Of a stretch of 64,000 bases of DNA, positions 1 to 11,200 are shown piece after piece; positions within the stretch are counted from its first letter, which is position 1, and the number at the start of each line of letters is the position of its first letter. The DNA comes from Chionoecetes opilio (taxonomy: Eukaryota > Arthropoda > Malacostraca > Decapoda > Majidae): positions 1-64,000 of the forward strand of contig JACEEZ010015270.1 in the NCBI GenBank assembly GCA_016584305.1, in the 5' to 3' direction. Made by a program: the position numbers and the translations under genes. The notes beneath the pieces are model-generated. The model was given only the letters and a program-made list of their open reading frames with translations. It was not told where the DNA came from and searched no databases.

Positions 1-16
1 ACAAACGAAAGAGACA

Positions 17-65
17 CAGACAGACAGACAGACAGACAGACATACAGAGGGAGACATACAGAGGC

Positions 66-124
<59 letters not shown>

Positions 125-125
125 G
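17..125. repeat. (CAGA)n microsatellite
   Basis: Uninterrupted CAGA/GACA tetranucleotide runs, broken by two short 'tacagaggcaga'-like variants, running into a short GA stretch. No gene. Confidence 0.97.
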
Positions 126-369
126 GGAGAGAGAGAAACTATTAAATGAAAATGCACAGGAAAACAAAAAGCAAACAACATCAACTCTAACACTAACACG
201 AGAGATGAAAACAAATAAAAATGTAAACAATGGAAACACTTAACTAATGAAAAAACAAACAGTAAACAAATAAACAAAAAGAAAATATGAGGAAAGGAGA
301 AAGATAAAAAAAAATTATGGTGATGTCATTTAGTTTAATCCATTTTATTGAAGCAGTGTATTAGATTAC

Positions 370-370
<1 letters not shown>
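126..370. other. A-rich unassigned sequence
   Basis: A-rich stretch with repeated aaacaaa/aaataaa motifs between two microsatellites. I see no coding signal, tRNA-like box or inverted repeat. Confidence 0.6.
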
Positions 371-429
<59 letters not shown>

Positions 430-472
430 CTCTCTCTCTCTTCTCTTTCTCTCCTCTCTCTCTCTCTCTCCC

Positions 473-503
<31 letters not shown>

Positions 504-505
504 CT

Positions 506-536
<31 letters not shown>

Positions 537-631
537 GCTCTCCCCTCCTTCTCTCTCTCTCTTTCTCTCTCTCTCTCCCCTCTACTTCTCTCTTCCTCTC
601 CTCTCTCTCTCTATCTCTCTCTCTCTCTCTC
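371..631. repeat. (TTTC)n and (CT)n compound microsatellite
   Basis: A perfect (TTTC)n core at about 380-428 passes into imperfect (CT)n up to 631. The Leu/Ser-rich plus frame and Arg/Glu-rich minus frame across it are products of the repeat, not genes. Confidence 0.97.
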
Positions 632-2330
632 ATGCCCTTTGTATTTTTCTCAATTTTCCATATTACACTTCCTTTTCTTTGTTTTTTCTTTCCTTCATAT
701 ATCTCCTTTCATTCTCTCCTTCATCTCCTTTATCCTAATTTTCATATTTTCTTATCCTTCCTATTTATTCCTTTCCAAATTCCCTTTTTTTTACCTATCC
801 TCCAATTTCTCCTCCTATTCATTCCTTCCTTCACCTTTTCCTCACTTTTGTCTTTCTATATATTCCTTTTTTCTTCTCTTCTTATCCTTCCCTTTTATTC
901 CTTTCCAAATTTCCCTATTTTCATTACCTACCCTCCTATTTCTCCTTCTCTTCATTCCTTCCTTCACCCTTTCCTCACTTCTTTCTTTCTACATAATCAT
1001 CTTTTCTTCATTATCCTTTCCTTATATTCTCTTTCCAAATTTCCTTTTTTATGTCCCATCTTTTTTATGCTCCTCTTTCCTCCCATAACTTTTCCTTCAC
1101 TCACATCCTCTCTTTACTCCTTACTCTCTTACCTCCTTTACTTACTTACTCTCCTTTACTCTCTTACATCCTTAACCTTCAAATTTCCTTCTATTTTGTT
1201 TTATCTTTCCTATCAATCTTCTCTTCCTTCCTTCCTTCACCCTTTTCACTTCTTTCTTTCTATATAATCATCTTTTCTTCTGCATTATACTTTTATCCTT
1301 TCCTTATAGTATTCTCTTCGAAATTTCCTTTTTTTTTTCTTACCTTTCCTATTAATATCCTCCTCTTCCTTCCTTCCTTCACCCTTTCCTCACTCCTTCC
1401 TGTCTATATAACCCTCATTTCCTTACTCCCCTCTTCTCTTATATTCTCTTCCAAATTTCCTTTTTTTTTTTTACCTAACCTCCTAGTATTTCTCCTCCTC
1501 CTTATTCCTTCCTTTATCACCCTTTCCTCACTCCTTTCTTTCTATATAATCTTTTTTTTCTACCTTATCCTTCACTTATATTCTCTTCCAGTTTTCCTTA
1601 ATTTATACCTACCTTCATTTTTTTGTATTCTCCTCGTTACTTTCTTTATTTTGCCTTTACTCCAATTTATCTTTCTCTTCCTTCCTTCCTTCACCCTTTC
1701 CTCACTCCTTTCCTTCTATATAATAATCTTTTCTTATCTTCTTATCCTTCCCTTTTATTCCTTTCCAAATTTCCTTTATATTTCCCATCTTTTTTATCCT
1801 CCTCTTTCCTACTTTCCTCCTCTTCCTCTTTATCCTCTCTTTACTCCTTACTTTCTTAATTTCTTTACTTACTTATACTCTCTTACATCCTTACCCTTCA
1901 AATGTCCTTCTATGTATTCTTACCTTTCCTATCAATCTTCTCTTCCTTCCTTCCTTCACCCTTTCCTCATTCCTTTCTGTCTATATAACCCTCATTTCCT
2001 TACTCTCTCTCATCTGCTCTTATATTCTCTTCTAAATTCCCCTATTCTTTGTTACCTAACCTCCTAGTACTATCCTCCTCCTTATTCCTTCCTTCACCCT
2101 TTCCTCACTCCTTTCTTTCTATATAATTTCTTCTTCCTTTCTTTCTTCTTTTCTTCTTCCTTATCCTTTCCTTATATTCCTTTCCAATTTTCCCTTTTTT
2201 TTTTACCCATCCTCCGATTTCTCCTCTTCTTCCTTCCTTCCTTCACCCTTTCCTCAATCCTTTCTGTCTATATAACCCTCATTTCCTTACTCCTATCTTC
2301 TCTTTACTCACTGACATCCCTTTAACCACC
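632..2330. repeat. Polypyrimidine block with ~135-bp period
   Basis: Almost pure C/T strand with A. A landmark of the form CCTTCCTTCACCCTTTCCTC followed by a tail ending in TATATA recurs near 820, 953, 1225, 1368, 1503, 1680, 1945, 2083 and 2232. The spacings cluster near 135-145 bp or twice that, which indicates a degenerate tandem array. Frames of 211-338 codons here have Phe/Leu/Ser/Tyr composition expected of T/C-rich DNA and are rejected as genes. Confidence 0.8.
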
Positions 2331-2480
2331 CCATTTATTCACCACCCCATAAATATCACCCATTCATTACCCATCTCCCAAAAACCTATTACATTCCACA
2401 ACATTCCAACACCCCGATAACTCTACTGTAACATAACTAACATTAACATAACTAACATTAACATTAATATAAACCCATAC
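2331..2480. other. Transition sequence before satellite
   Basis: A/C/T-rich sequence with short repeats such as taacattaacataac, grading into the 32-bp satellite. No gene seen. Confidence 0.5.
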
Positions 2481-3060
2481 CTTCCCTACCATACATCCTT
2501 TTACCTACCATCCTACCATACATTCCATCCTATTTTACCCTATTTTACCATCCATAACATCCTATTTTACCCTATTTTACCCTATTTTACCATCGATAAC
2601 ATCCTATTTTACCATCAATAACACCCTATTTTACCCTATTTTACCCTATTTTACCATCCATAACATCCTATTTTACCCTATTTTACCATCCATAACATCC
2701 TATTTTACCCTATTTTACCATCCATAACATCCTATTTTACCCTATTTTACCATCCATAACATCCTATTTTACCCTATTTTACCATCCATAACATCCTATT
2801 TTACCCTATTTTACCATCTATAACATCCTATTTTACCCTATTTTACCATCCATAACATCCTATTTTACCCTATTTTACCATCCATAACATCCTATTTTAC
2901 CCTATTTTACCATACATAACATCCTATTTTACCCTATTTTACCATCCATAACATCCTATTTAACCCTATTTTACCATATTGTACGATCCTATTTTACCCT
3001 ATTTTACCATTCATAACATCCTATTTTACCCTTTTTTAAACCACCATAAAACCCTTTTTT
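2481..3060. repeat. 32-bp satellite array
   Basis: Tandem units of about 32 bp. Each unit holds CCATAACATCC and two CTATTTTACC blocks; for example TAACATCC occurs at 2661 and 2693. Roughly 14 units are visible, some lacking one CTATTTTACC block. No coding signal. Confidence 0.93.
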
Positions 3061-3720
3061 AAACCCTTTTTTCCCATTTTAACATCCTATTTTACCCTAT
3101 TTTACCATTTTTTTTCCCCCCAAAAATTTAACCCCTTTTTCCGAATTTTTTAACCCCCTATTTTCCCAAATTCCATAACATCCTATTTTCCCCAATCCAA
3201 AACCCTTTTTCCCTTTACCATCCCCTATTTTACCCTATTTTCCATCCTCCCCTTTCCCCCCCCTTTATTTTCCATTTTTTTCCCTTTTCCCTACCATACA
3301 TACCTATAATTTTTACCAATTTTACCACACCAATTCCCAAATTTTTTTTTCCCCATCCTCCCCCTTTAAAATATCACCCCTTTTACCATATTTAACCATC
3401 CTACCATACATATCATCCAATTTTACCATATTTTACCATCCTAACCATTTTCCTCCCATCCATTTTTTTCATATTTAAACCACCTCCCAAATAAAAACCC
3501 TTTCCCAAATTTTAAACCAAAATTTAAAACCACCCTTTACCATAAAAACCACCATTTTACCAAAATGTTACCACCCTCCATTACCCTTTTTAACCTTTTT
3601 TTTCCCTTCCCCATCCTTTCCTACATATTTCACTAAAAAAACCCTTTTCCCCCATTGACCCATTCCAAATCCCCCCTTTAAACCCTACCAAAATCCAAAT
3701 CATTTCCTTGCCCATCCTTA
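3061..3720. repeat. Noisy continuation of the satellite
   Basis: TTTTACC and CATCC fragments persist but are disrupted by expanded T, C and A runs. This is either degenerated satellite or poor consensus sequence over the same array. Confidence 0.65.
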
Positions 3721-3820
3721 AATTCGGGTGTTAGCTGAGCGGGCACGGACGGGGATGAATCCACCGATCTGAGGGGACGATATTGTGCAGGCTAACAGAG
3801 GCGTTTGGGAATATCGATGA
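3721..3820. other. Short non-repetitive island
   Basis: About 100 bp of mixed-composition sequence between two repeats. TTAGCTGAGCGGG at 3731 resembles an RNA polymerase III A box, but the only B-box-like sequence (near 3752) is too close and imperfect, so no tRNA or SINE is called. Confidence 0.4.
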
Positions 3821-3960
3821 AGGAGGAAGGTAGGGAGAGAAAGGAGGGAAGGAAGGGAGGGAGAGAGGGAAGGTAGGGAGTATGGGAGAGGGAGGGAAGG
3901 TAGGGAGGAAGGAGGAAGGTAGGGAGGGAAAAGAGGGAAGGGGGGAAAAGGGGGGGAAGG
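3820..3960. repeat. GGAAGGTAGGGA-type purine repeat
   Basis: Repeated GGAAGG, GGTAGGGAG and GGGAGAGA motifs forming a G/A-rich strand. Confidence 0.85.
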
Positions 3961-4029
3961 GTTGTTTTAAGGGAAAAAAAATTTCAGGGGTACGTATTTT
4001 GGGGAGATGTTTAAAGGGGAGGGGGAAAA

Positions 4030-4720
4030 GGTGGGAAAGTAAAAAGTAAATAGTATAGTAGTTAAATTTGTTAAATTAGTATTAGTAGGAAATAGTAAAG
4101 GGAAGAAATTCGTATTTCCCGTAGTTGTAAAAATTAAATCCGTATATAGTAAAGTAAAATATAGTCAGTTTGTAGTCAGTTTTATAGTAGTATTAGTAGT
4201 AGGAAATAGTTGCAAAAATAAGTAGTAGTAGTAGTAGTATAAGTAGATAGAAATATGTAAGTATAGTAGTAGTAGTAGTAGTTTAGTATTAAAATATTAG
4301 TATATTAGTAGTATTATTAAAAAGTTTTGTAGTATATAGTATTAAGGTAGAAATAGTGTAAATAGTAGTAGTATAGTATAGTAGTGTATAGTATAGTGGA
4401 GAAATAAGTAGTATATTATTTTTATGTAGTGGGTAGTAGAAAATAGTAATAGAAAGTAGTAGTAGTAGTAGTAGAAAGTAGTATTGTAGTAGTATAGTAT
4501 TTGGGAGTAAATAGTATTAGTAGTAGAAATTTAAAAATAGTAATAGTAGTAGAGTAGTAGTAGTATTAGTAGTATTTATGTATATTATAGGTATAGTAGA
4601 AAATAGTAGATATTTAGTGTAGTAGAAAAGGATATGGGAGTATTAGTAATAGTTATAGTAGTATAGTAGTATAGTAGTAGTAGTAGTAGATAGTATAGTA
4701 TTGTTGTTTTTGTTTTTGGA
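4030..4720. repeat. Degenerate (TAG)n tract
   Basis: TAG/AGT trinucleotides broken by AAATAG, TATAG and single-base changes over about 690 bp. Many blocks retain three to five perfect units. Confidence 0.9.
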
Positions 4721-4894
4721 GTAGGAAGGAAGATGTAGAGAAAGAAAAGACAAAATTGGAGAATAAATACCCCAAAAAAAATTATTAAAAATGAGAAGAA
4801 GATTGGAACAAATAAATTTGCAATAAACGGAATGATAGAACAACGGAAAGAAAAAGGAGTGGACGAGAAAGTTTTGGGGAGAGAAGGAGAATGA

Positions 4895-4928
4895 AGAAAG
4901 AGGAGAGAGAGAGAAGAGAGAGAGAGAG

Positions 4929-4970
<42 letters not shown>
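4895..4970. repeat. (GA)n microsatellite
   Basis: GA dinucleotide run with minor interruptions, followed by GAAGAGGAGG-type purine sequence to about 5030. Confidence 0.95.
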
Positions 4971-4972
<2 letters not shown>

Positions 4973-5082
4973 GCTTTAGGGTAAAATTTGAAGAGGAGGA
5001 AGAAGAAGAAGGAGGAAGAGAGTATGGGAGGGAGGGAGGGAGTTAGAAAAGACAGAAAGCCTCATTTCACACATCCTCTCTC

Positions 5083-5300
5083 TTCCTCCTCCTCCTCCTC
5101 CTCCTCCTCCTCCTCCCTCCTCCTCCTCCCTCCTCCTCCTCCTCCTCCTCCTCCTCCTCCTCCTCCTCCCTCCTCCTCTTCCTCCTCTTCCTCCTCCTCT
5201 TCCTCCTCCTCCTCCTCCTCCTCCTCCTCCTCCTCCTCCTCTCCTCCCTCCTCCTCTCCTCCCTCCTCCCCCTTCCTCCTCCTCTTCCTCCTCCTTCCTC
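5083..5300. repeat. (CTC)n trinucleotide repeat
   Basis: Long TCC/CTC trinucleotide run with occasional CTT and one-base slips. The frame that reads it as poly-Ser/poly-Pro is a repeat artefact. Confidence 0.95.
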
Positions 5301-5514
5301 CTCAGCCCCTTCCTGTCACTCCTCCTCCTCGATCCCTTTATCCTTTGCGATCTTTTTTACAATATCCGACCATCCGATCCTACCCTAATATTCTCCTTAG
5401 TCCTCCTCGTAGTCTCTTAGTAGACTCAGATCGTGTAGTAGTAGTAAAGATAAAGTAGTTGGAGTAGTTTAGTGGAAGAGTATTACAATAGATACGATAG
5501 ATGATAGATCAGTA

Positions 5515-5537
5515 GAAGTAGTAGTATAGTAGTAGTA

Positions 5538-5578
<41 letters not shown>

Positions 5579-5620
5579 TTTAGTAGTAGTAGGAGTAGTA
5601 GTAGTAGGAGTAGTAATGAC
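5515..5620. repeat. (TAG)n microsatellite
   Basis: AGT/TAG run, largely perfect between 5535 and 5578. Confidence 0.95.
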
Positions 5621-5684
5621 ATTCAGGATTTAAGCAAAAAGACTATCTACTTTTGTTGTGTTTTTTTTTGTGTGTGTTTGTGTT

Positions 5685-5872
<188 letters not shown>

Positions 5873-5990
5873 CCGAACAAAAGATTAATAAACCAAAAAA
5901 AAAAAAATATAAAAGACAAACAAAATATACGCGGATGAAATATTGGACCGAAAAATTGTTGGTGTAGTTTATCCAACTTTTCCTAAAAAT

Positions 5991-6067
<77 letters not shown>

Positions 6068-6105
6068 ACACACACACACACACACATACACACACACACA
6101 CAAGC
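5991..6105. repeat. (CA)n microsatellite
   Basis: ACAC run just 120 bp after the (GT)n tract, so the two are inverted and could pair into a long hairpin. A short GA tract (6110-6140) follows. Confidence 0.97.
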
Positions 6106-6231
6106 ACAGTGAGAGAGAGAGAGAGAAGAGAGAGAGAGGAGAAAGCAATTTTCACTATCTCTCTATCTCAAACTCTTTAAGACGTCAAGATAAAGTTAGT
6201 TTATGGCAAGTAAGGTTAAGCAAGGCCAACT

Positions 6232-6233
<2 letters not shown>

Positions 6234-6325
<92 letters not shown>

Positions 6326-6326
6326 A
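6234..6326. repeat. (CT)n microsatellite
   Basis: Nearly perfect CT run with one CC slip near 6307. Confidence 0.97.
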
Positions 6327-6369
6327 AAACAAATCTTTTACCACTTATTATTATTTACACGATATTTTT

Positions 6370-6448
6370 CTTCAATTTTTGTTATTATTATATTTATTTT
6401 TATTATTATCATTACTATTAATATCATCATCATCATCATCATCATTGT
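6370..6448. repeat. (ATT)n/(ATC)n microsatellite
   Basis: TTATTATTA-type repeats passing into a perfect ATC run at about 6422-6446. Confidence 0.85.
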
Positions 6449-6610
6449 TGTTACGCATCATCAATATTGTGTGTCCAGCATCAACAGCTTTCCCCCAAAA
6501 ATGGAAACCTGCAAAGTGACCCCGTAGAAAAGTTTGATTTAAATCCATTCGAGGCACGGAGGGATCGAGCGTGGAGCCGCCGTGTAATTATCAAGTTGTG
6601 ATGACTGTGT

Positions 6611-7036
6611 GGGGAGAGAGGGGAGAGGGAGAGGATAGAGGAAGAGAGGGAGAGAGGGGTAGGGAGGGGAGAGGGTTTGGGAGAGGGAAGGAGAGGAGAG
6701 GGGTAGAGAGGTGGAAAAAGAAGGGAGGGAAAAGGTGAAAAGGGTTGGGAGGCAGAGAGGGAGAGAGGGAGGGAGAGAGAGGGATAGAGAGGGGAAGAAG
6801 GAGGGAGAGGGATCGGAGAGGGTTAGGGAGGCATAGAGGTGGAAGGGGAAGGGGAAGGGAAGGAGGGAAGAGGGGAAGGGTTAGACAGAGAGGGTAGAGG
6901 GGGAAGGGATGGGGACAGAGGGGTGGAAAGGGGAGAGGGGAGGGAGAGGAGAGAGGAAAAGGGGAGGGGAGGGAGAGAGGGAAGAGGAGAGGAAGAGAGG
7001 AGAAAGAGGGGAAAAGAGAGGAGGGGAAGGAGGGTT
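6611..7036. repeat. Purine-rich GGGAGA tract
   Basis: Over 400 bp of G/A on the plus strand with GGGAGAG, GGTTGGG and GGAAGGGG motifs. Glu/Gly/Arg-rich frames across it are composition artefacts. Confidence 0.85.
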
Positions 7037-7139
7037 TAGTCTGACTTCTATAATAATAAAGAGGATTAAAATGACAGCTTGGATTCTTGCTTTGCTATTC
7101 CTCCTGTTATTCTTAATGCGTTTTAGCTGTGGGTTTATT

Positions 7140-7640
7140 ATTAGCATTGTTGTTGTTTTGCTATTATTGTTATTATTGTAATTACTTCTGCTACTACTAT
7201 TACTACTATTACTACTACTACGTTCTAGAGACTATCATCATTATCATATATTAATTTACTACTACTATTTCTACTATCATAACTACTATCATTATCATCA
7301 TATATTACTTCTGCTACTACTATTACTACTATTACTACTACTACGTTCTAGGGATTATTATCATTATATATTACTTCTACTGCTACTATTACTACTATAA
7401 CTATTACTATTTCTAAAGACTATCATCATTATCATATATTACTTCTACTACTACTATTACTACTATAACTACTACTACTTTTAGGTTTTATCATCATTAT
7501 CATATATTACTTCTGCTACTACTATTACTACAATATCTACTACTACTACTACGTTCTAGGGATTATCATTATCATATATTTCTTCTACCGCTATTATTAC
7601 TACTATAACTACTACTGCTACTACTAGGCTATTTATCTTC
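7140..7640. repeat. ~70-bp TAC/TAT minisatellite
   Basis: Units begin TATTACTTCT, continue with CTACTACTATTACTACTAT, and end with an ATCATCATTATCATAT block after a CGTTCTAG-like spacer. Units start near 7178, 7300, 7369, 7436, 7505 and 7578, a period of about 67-73 bp, with the first two more widely spaced. Confidence 0.85.
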
Positions 7641-7973
7641 CTTCTGTATTAGTAACATCAACAACTACTATTCCCTTATATAATACAGTGGGCGCAAAAA
7701 AAAATGTGACATTTTGTGCGCAAAATTTTATTTTACATGGAAAATATGTAACATTATTTTCTTTGTTTCAAAGAACGCGGTTAATTTTTTACGGTTTTAT
7801 CGTAGCTCTGGCAGAAGTACTTGGTTAGTAAGACAGGTTGTGTGCAGCTCAGCCATTCAGTGTGAGCCAGACGTTGACATGGGGGGTTGCCGCTCCACCC
7901 TCCAGCCACGCTCATTTTACTGCGTCACAGTACTTTTTGAGCCCCCCACACACACCGCCCACGATTGTCGAGG

Positions 7974-8075
7974 ATGTCTTCGAAGCATATGACGGGAGAG
8001 GACAAGACCAGGGCCCTCACAAAAATCGAACAGGGCGTCTCTGTCATCAGAATTGCTGCGGAATTCCATGATTGA
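7974..8075 (+). pseudogene. Tc1-like transposase N-terminal remnant
   Basis: A 33-residue frame begins at ATG 7974 and ends at TGA 8073-8075. Residues 11-32 (KTRALTKIEQGVSVIRIAAE plus FH) fit the first helices of the N-terminal helix-turn-helix of Tc1-type transposases, which binds the terminal inverted repeats. The reading frame is lost exactly where a GATTCCAGGA tandem repeat starts (about 8068-8110). The second DNA-binding helix region and the whole catalytic domain are missing. The match is by family pattern recognition, not a database search. The same frame continues upstream in proline-rich sequence that is probably untranslated leader of the original element. Confidence 0.8.
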
Positions 8076-8112
8076 TTCCAAGATTCCAGGATTCCAGGAT
8101 TCCAGGATTCCA
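8068..8112. repeat. 10-bp GATTCCAGGA tandem at deletion junction
   Basis: ATTCCA(A/G)GATT units, about four copies, lie exactly between the N-terminal and C-terminal transposase remnants. Confidence 0.9.
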
Positions 8113-8210
8113 TGCCACGGAGGATGAGGCAGGTCATCAAGGTCAAAGGAAATATGACCAAATATAAATGTATATATTCCTTTATGATATGTTTCCATGT
8201 TTGTCTATGA
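8112..8210 (+). pseudogene. Tc1-like transposase C-terminal remnant
   Basis: The frame from ATG 8112 reads MPRRMRQVIKVKGNMTKY, matching the usual C-terminal ending of Tc1-type transposases (MPRR...VI..KG..TKY). The normal stop after TKY is missing and the frame runs 14 more residues to TGA 8208-8210. Together with the upstream remnant it shows that the element lost the middle of its transposase gene. Confidence 0.75.
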
Positions 8211-8309
8211 ATAAACCCATTTAAATGTATTTATGTGTGTTTTAATTATGCCTTTATCTCATTTTATGATGAAATATTGAAATGTAACATTTTTTTTGCG
8301 CCCCCTGTA

Positions 8310-8702
8310 TTGTGTCAATCATCTTACTAATGAGAAACATTTAAAACTTTCATTAATAATCTCATGCATATAATTTTCCATCTATTTTATTTTGTCGAAA
8401 ATTGAAGGGAAAAAATATCCCCAAATTATTTATCATCCCAAACTTAAAACAGCGGGAGGTCAAAAAAGAGGTCATGAGGTAAAAAAAACTAAACCTGTTT
8501 TTTTTTTTGTGTTAGTACAGTTTATAATGTTTTTGGGTAAGGGTAAACGGTTAAGTTTTTTATGAGTAAAATACCACGAAATAGAAAAAGAATTTTGGGT
8601 CAATTTTAAACCCTTTTTCCCCTTTGGAACCAAAAAACCCATCGAGTGAAATTCGAAACAGAAAAATTTAAAAACGAAAATTTCCCAGAACACTAAAATT
8701 TT
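8310..8702. other. AT-rich sequence, start of noisy block
   Basis: AT-rich and apparently non-repetitive. From about 8400 onward homopolymers such as aaaaaaa and tttttttttt become frequent. No gene seen. Confidence 0.5.
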
Positions 8703-9115
8703 TTTGAAAAGGAAGGGGAGGAGGGGGGAGAGAGGAGGGGGGAGAGAGAGGGGGGAGGGGGAAAAAGAGAGGGGAGAGACGGGGAAGAAGTTTTGAGGGG
8801 AAGAGAGGGGAAGGGGAGAAAGAGAGAGAAAGAAAAAAAAAAAAGGGAAATTTAAAGGGCTTTAAAAAGGAAAAAAAGGGGGGGAAAGGGGGGGAGAAAA
8901 AAGGGGGGGGAAAACCAGAAAAGGGGGAAATAAAAATAGAAACAAACTTAGGAGAAAGAAGAGGAGGGGGGAGGGGGGAGAGGGGGAGGGGGGAAGGAGA
9001 AAAAGGAGGGGGAGAGGGGGGACGAGGGGGCCCGGGGAAAAGAGGGGGGAGAAAATAGAGGGGGGGAGAGAGAGGGGGAGAGAGAAAGGGGAAAGAGGGG
9101 AGAAAAATGTACTCA
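8703..9115. repeat. Purine-rich low-quality tract
   Basis: GGGGAGAG-type purine sequence with inflated G and A runs. Probably a GA-rich microsatellite with poor consensus. Confidence 0.7.
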
Positions 9116-9165
9116 TCGTAACCTTTTAAAAACCCCTTAAGCTCCAAACTCTACTTTTACAAAGG
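9116..9165. other. Spacer between low-complexity tracts
   Basis: Short mixed sequence, nothing assignable. Confidence 0.4.
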
Positions 9166-9830
9166 GAAAAAGGTCCCCCCCCCCCCTTTTTCCCCTTTTC
9201 CCCCTCCCCTTTTGGGACTAAAGGGGCCCCCCTTCCCCAAGGGGGAAATAAAAGGGGGGCCCGGGAAAAGGGCCAAAAGGAAAAAAGACCACTTAGCTCC
9301 CTCTCGGGGTTTCCTATCAAAAGGGGGTTCCGATCTTTGACCCAAACCCAAAACCTCTCAATTTTCCCTTGCCCCCCTTCCCCCCCCCCTTTAACCTTTA
9401 ATTCCCTTTCCCCTTTTCCTTTCCCTTTATTCCTTTTTCCCCTTTTTCCCTTCCCTTCTCCCCTTTTTTTCCTCCCCTCCCTTTTCCCCCCCCCCCAAGG
9501 GGGGCCTCTTTCCCCCCTTCCCCCTTCCCCCCTCCTTCCCCCTACCTCCCCCTTTCCCCCTCCCCCCTCCCCCTTCCTCCCCCTTTTCCCCCCCCCTCTC
9601 CCCCTCTCTCTCCCCTCCCCCTCCCCCACCCTCCCCCTTCCCCCCCCCCAACCATTTGGGCCCCTTCCCCCCCATATCCCCTTTCCTCCCCTCCTCCCCC
9701 CTTTCCCCCCCCCTTCCCCCTCCCCTCCCCCTCCTCCTTCCCTTCCTTTAAGGGCCCCTCCCCTTCCTTTTTTCCCAAAAAAAAAAAACCCTTGGCCCCC
9801 CAAAGGGGGGGGTTTCCCTCAAAAAAAGGG
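9166..9830. repeat. C/T-rich homopolymer-rich tract
   Basis: Dominated by CCCCC, TTTT and CCCTCC runs, with GGGG/CCCC alternation at both edges. The proline-rich and glycine-rich frames of up to 225 codons have no domain features and are rejected. Confidence 0.7.
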
Positions 9831-10900
9831 GGAATGAAAGGGGGGTTTTAAAGGGGGGCCCCGGGCCCTTGGGGGTTTTCCCCTTTGGAAGGAAGAAAAT
9901 TTTGGGGTTTTAAAAAAAATTTTGGGGGTAAGGAAATTTGGGACGTTTTTTTAACCCGGGGGGGGCAGGGGGAAAAAAGGAAGAAGGGAGGGGGAGAGGA
10001 GAGGAGGTTAGAGGGGGGGTAGGGGGTTAAAGAGAAAGGGAAGGGGAGGGGAGAGAGGAAAAAGGTAACCTTAAGTACTTTTATTGATTCCCCATCATCT
10101 GATTAATAAGATGGGAGAGAAAAAGAGAGGGGGGGAGGAGAAAAAAAAAAACACAGACAAAAATTTTTTAATCTGAATATTTTTCCCCTTCTAAAAGAAG
10201 TAAAAAATAACCTCATCATTTCTTTTTTTGGGGCTTTTAATTTTCCCTTGGTTTTGGGCTTATTTTTTTAAACCTTGTTTTAATTTAATGTGTTAATTTA
10301 TCTTTCTGGTTAAAAAAGGGGAACTTTTTTCGGTTTTTTTTTTTTCCCACCCCCCCTTTTAAAAGTTTTTTGAAAGGAAAAGGGGGAAACCCCCCCGGGG
10401 GAAATTTTGAAAGGGTAGGGAGAGGGGGGGAAAAAGGGAGAGAGAAGGGAGAGGGGTGAGGGGTTTTTTTTTTTTTAAGAGGGGGAGAGTTTTCGAAGAG
10501 AGAGGGGAGAAAAGAGGAGGGGGGAGAGGGAGAGAGAGGAGAGGAGTTTAACATAGGGAAAATTTTTTTAAATGAAATCAGGAACCCAAAAGGGAAAGGG
10601 GGGGAGTATAAAAAGGAATACAAAGGAAAAAAACCAAACAGCAAAGTACCGATAGGTCCTTACAAGGTTTTTTGTTTTAACTAAAACTAAAACTAAACTA
10701 AAAAAAAATTAAAAGGAGGGGAAAGGTAGGAAGTAAAGGCTCCTTCCCCCCCCAAAACCCATCCCCCCAAAGGCCGAAGTTTGGGCCGGAGAAAAAAATT
10801 TGATCCCATGCAAATAGAAAAAACGGGCAGGGAATTTGTGAGGAAATTTGGGAAAGCTGAAATTTCTATGGTTTAATACTACTAGTTTGTGGGGGTAGTT
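9831..10900. other. Low-quality sequence with purine patches
   Basis: Homopolymer-rich sequence with purine tracts near 9965-10065, 10115-10150 and 10430-10545. No domain, tRNA or convincing open frame is visible. Confidence 0.5.
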
Positions 10901-11104
10901 TTGGGGCTTGAAGATAGGTCATTTTTAATGTGTGTTTTGTAAAAAATGTTTTGGGGTTTTTGGTGGCACGGTGGGGAGGTAAAAGGGTGGTGGGGGGCCA
11001 GCCTTGCCGGGCCGTTTCCTTGGGGAGGGCGGGGCAGTCAATCAGGCCCCAAGCCCCGTTCAACCACTGGGATTGTGTACTTTCCATGAAAGGACGCCGT
11101 TACC

Positions 11105-11200
11105 TTAATGTTCCTGCAGCAGTGCCCCCTGGTACCCCTTAAACTCGAGGTGGTCACAACTGTCAGGACCCTAACTGAACCACGGGCCCGTCACGGGTTT
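11105..11200. repeat. Dispersed repeat, copy 1 of a local pair
   Basis: Shares the order of GCAGCAGTGCCCCCTGGTA, an AACT...GGTGGTCAC block and a CTGAACCACGGGCCCGTCAC-like block with 11432-11545. Family not recognised. Confidence 0.5.

Larger units (their letters stand above)
7686..8307. mobile_element. Tc1/mariner deletion derivative (622 bp)
   Basis: The left end starts CAGTGGGCGCAAAAA (7686) and the right end, read in reverse complement, starts CAGGGGGCGCAAAAA (8307). The inverted repeats are about 26 bp and nearly identical. Each end is flanked by TA (7684-7685 and 8308-8309), the expected Tc1/mariner target duplication. Inside are the first 33 codons and the last part of a Tc1-type transposase, joined through a 10-bp tandem repeat, so the catalytic DDE core is absent. 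It is non-autonomous and could only be moved in trans. Confidence 0.9.

Noticed and set aside
348..2067. Frames of 211-338 codons rich in Phe, Leu, Ser and Tyr
   Set aside because: They are translations of polypyrimidine repeats in several overlapping frames, with no domain or splice signal.
3728..3775. tRNA or SINE head
   Set aside because: Good A-box-like word, but the B-box-like word is imperfect and only about 20 bases away; no cloverleaf could be formed.
8668..9837. Proline-rich and glycine-rich frames of up to 225 codons
   Set aside because: Homopolymer-rich, low-quality sequence; no motif and no conserved features.
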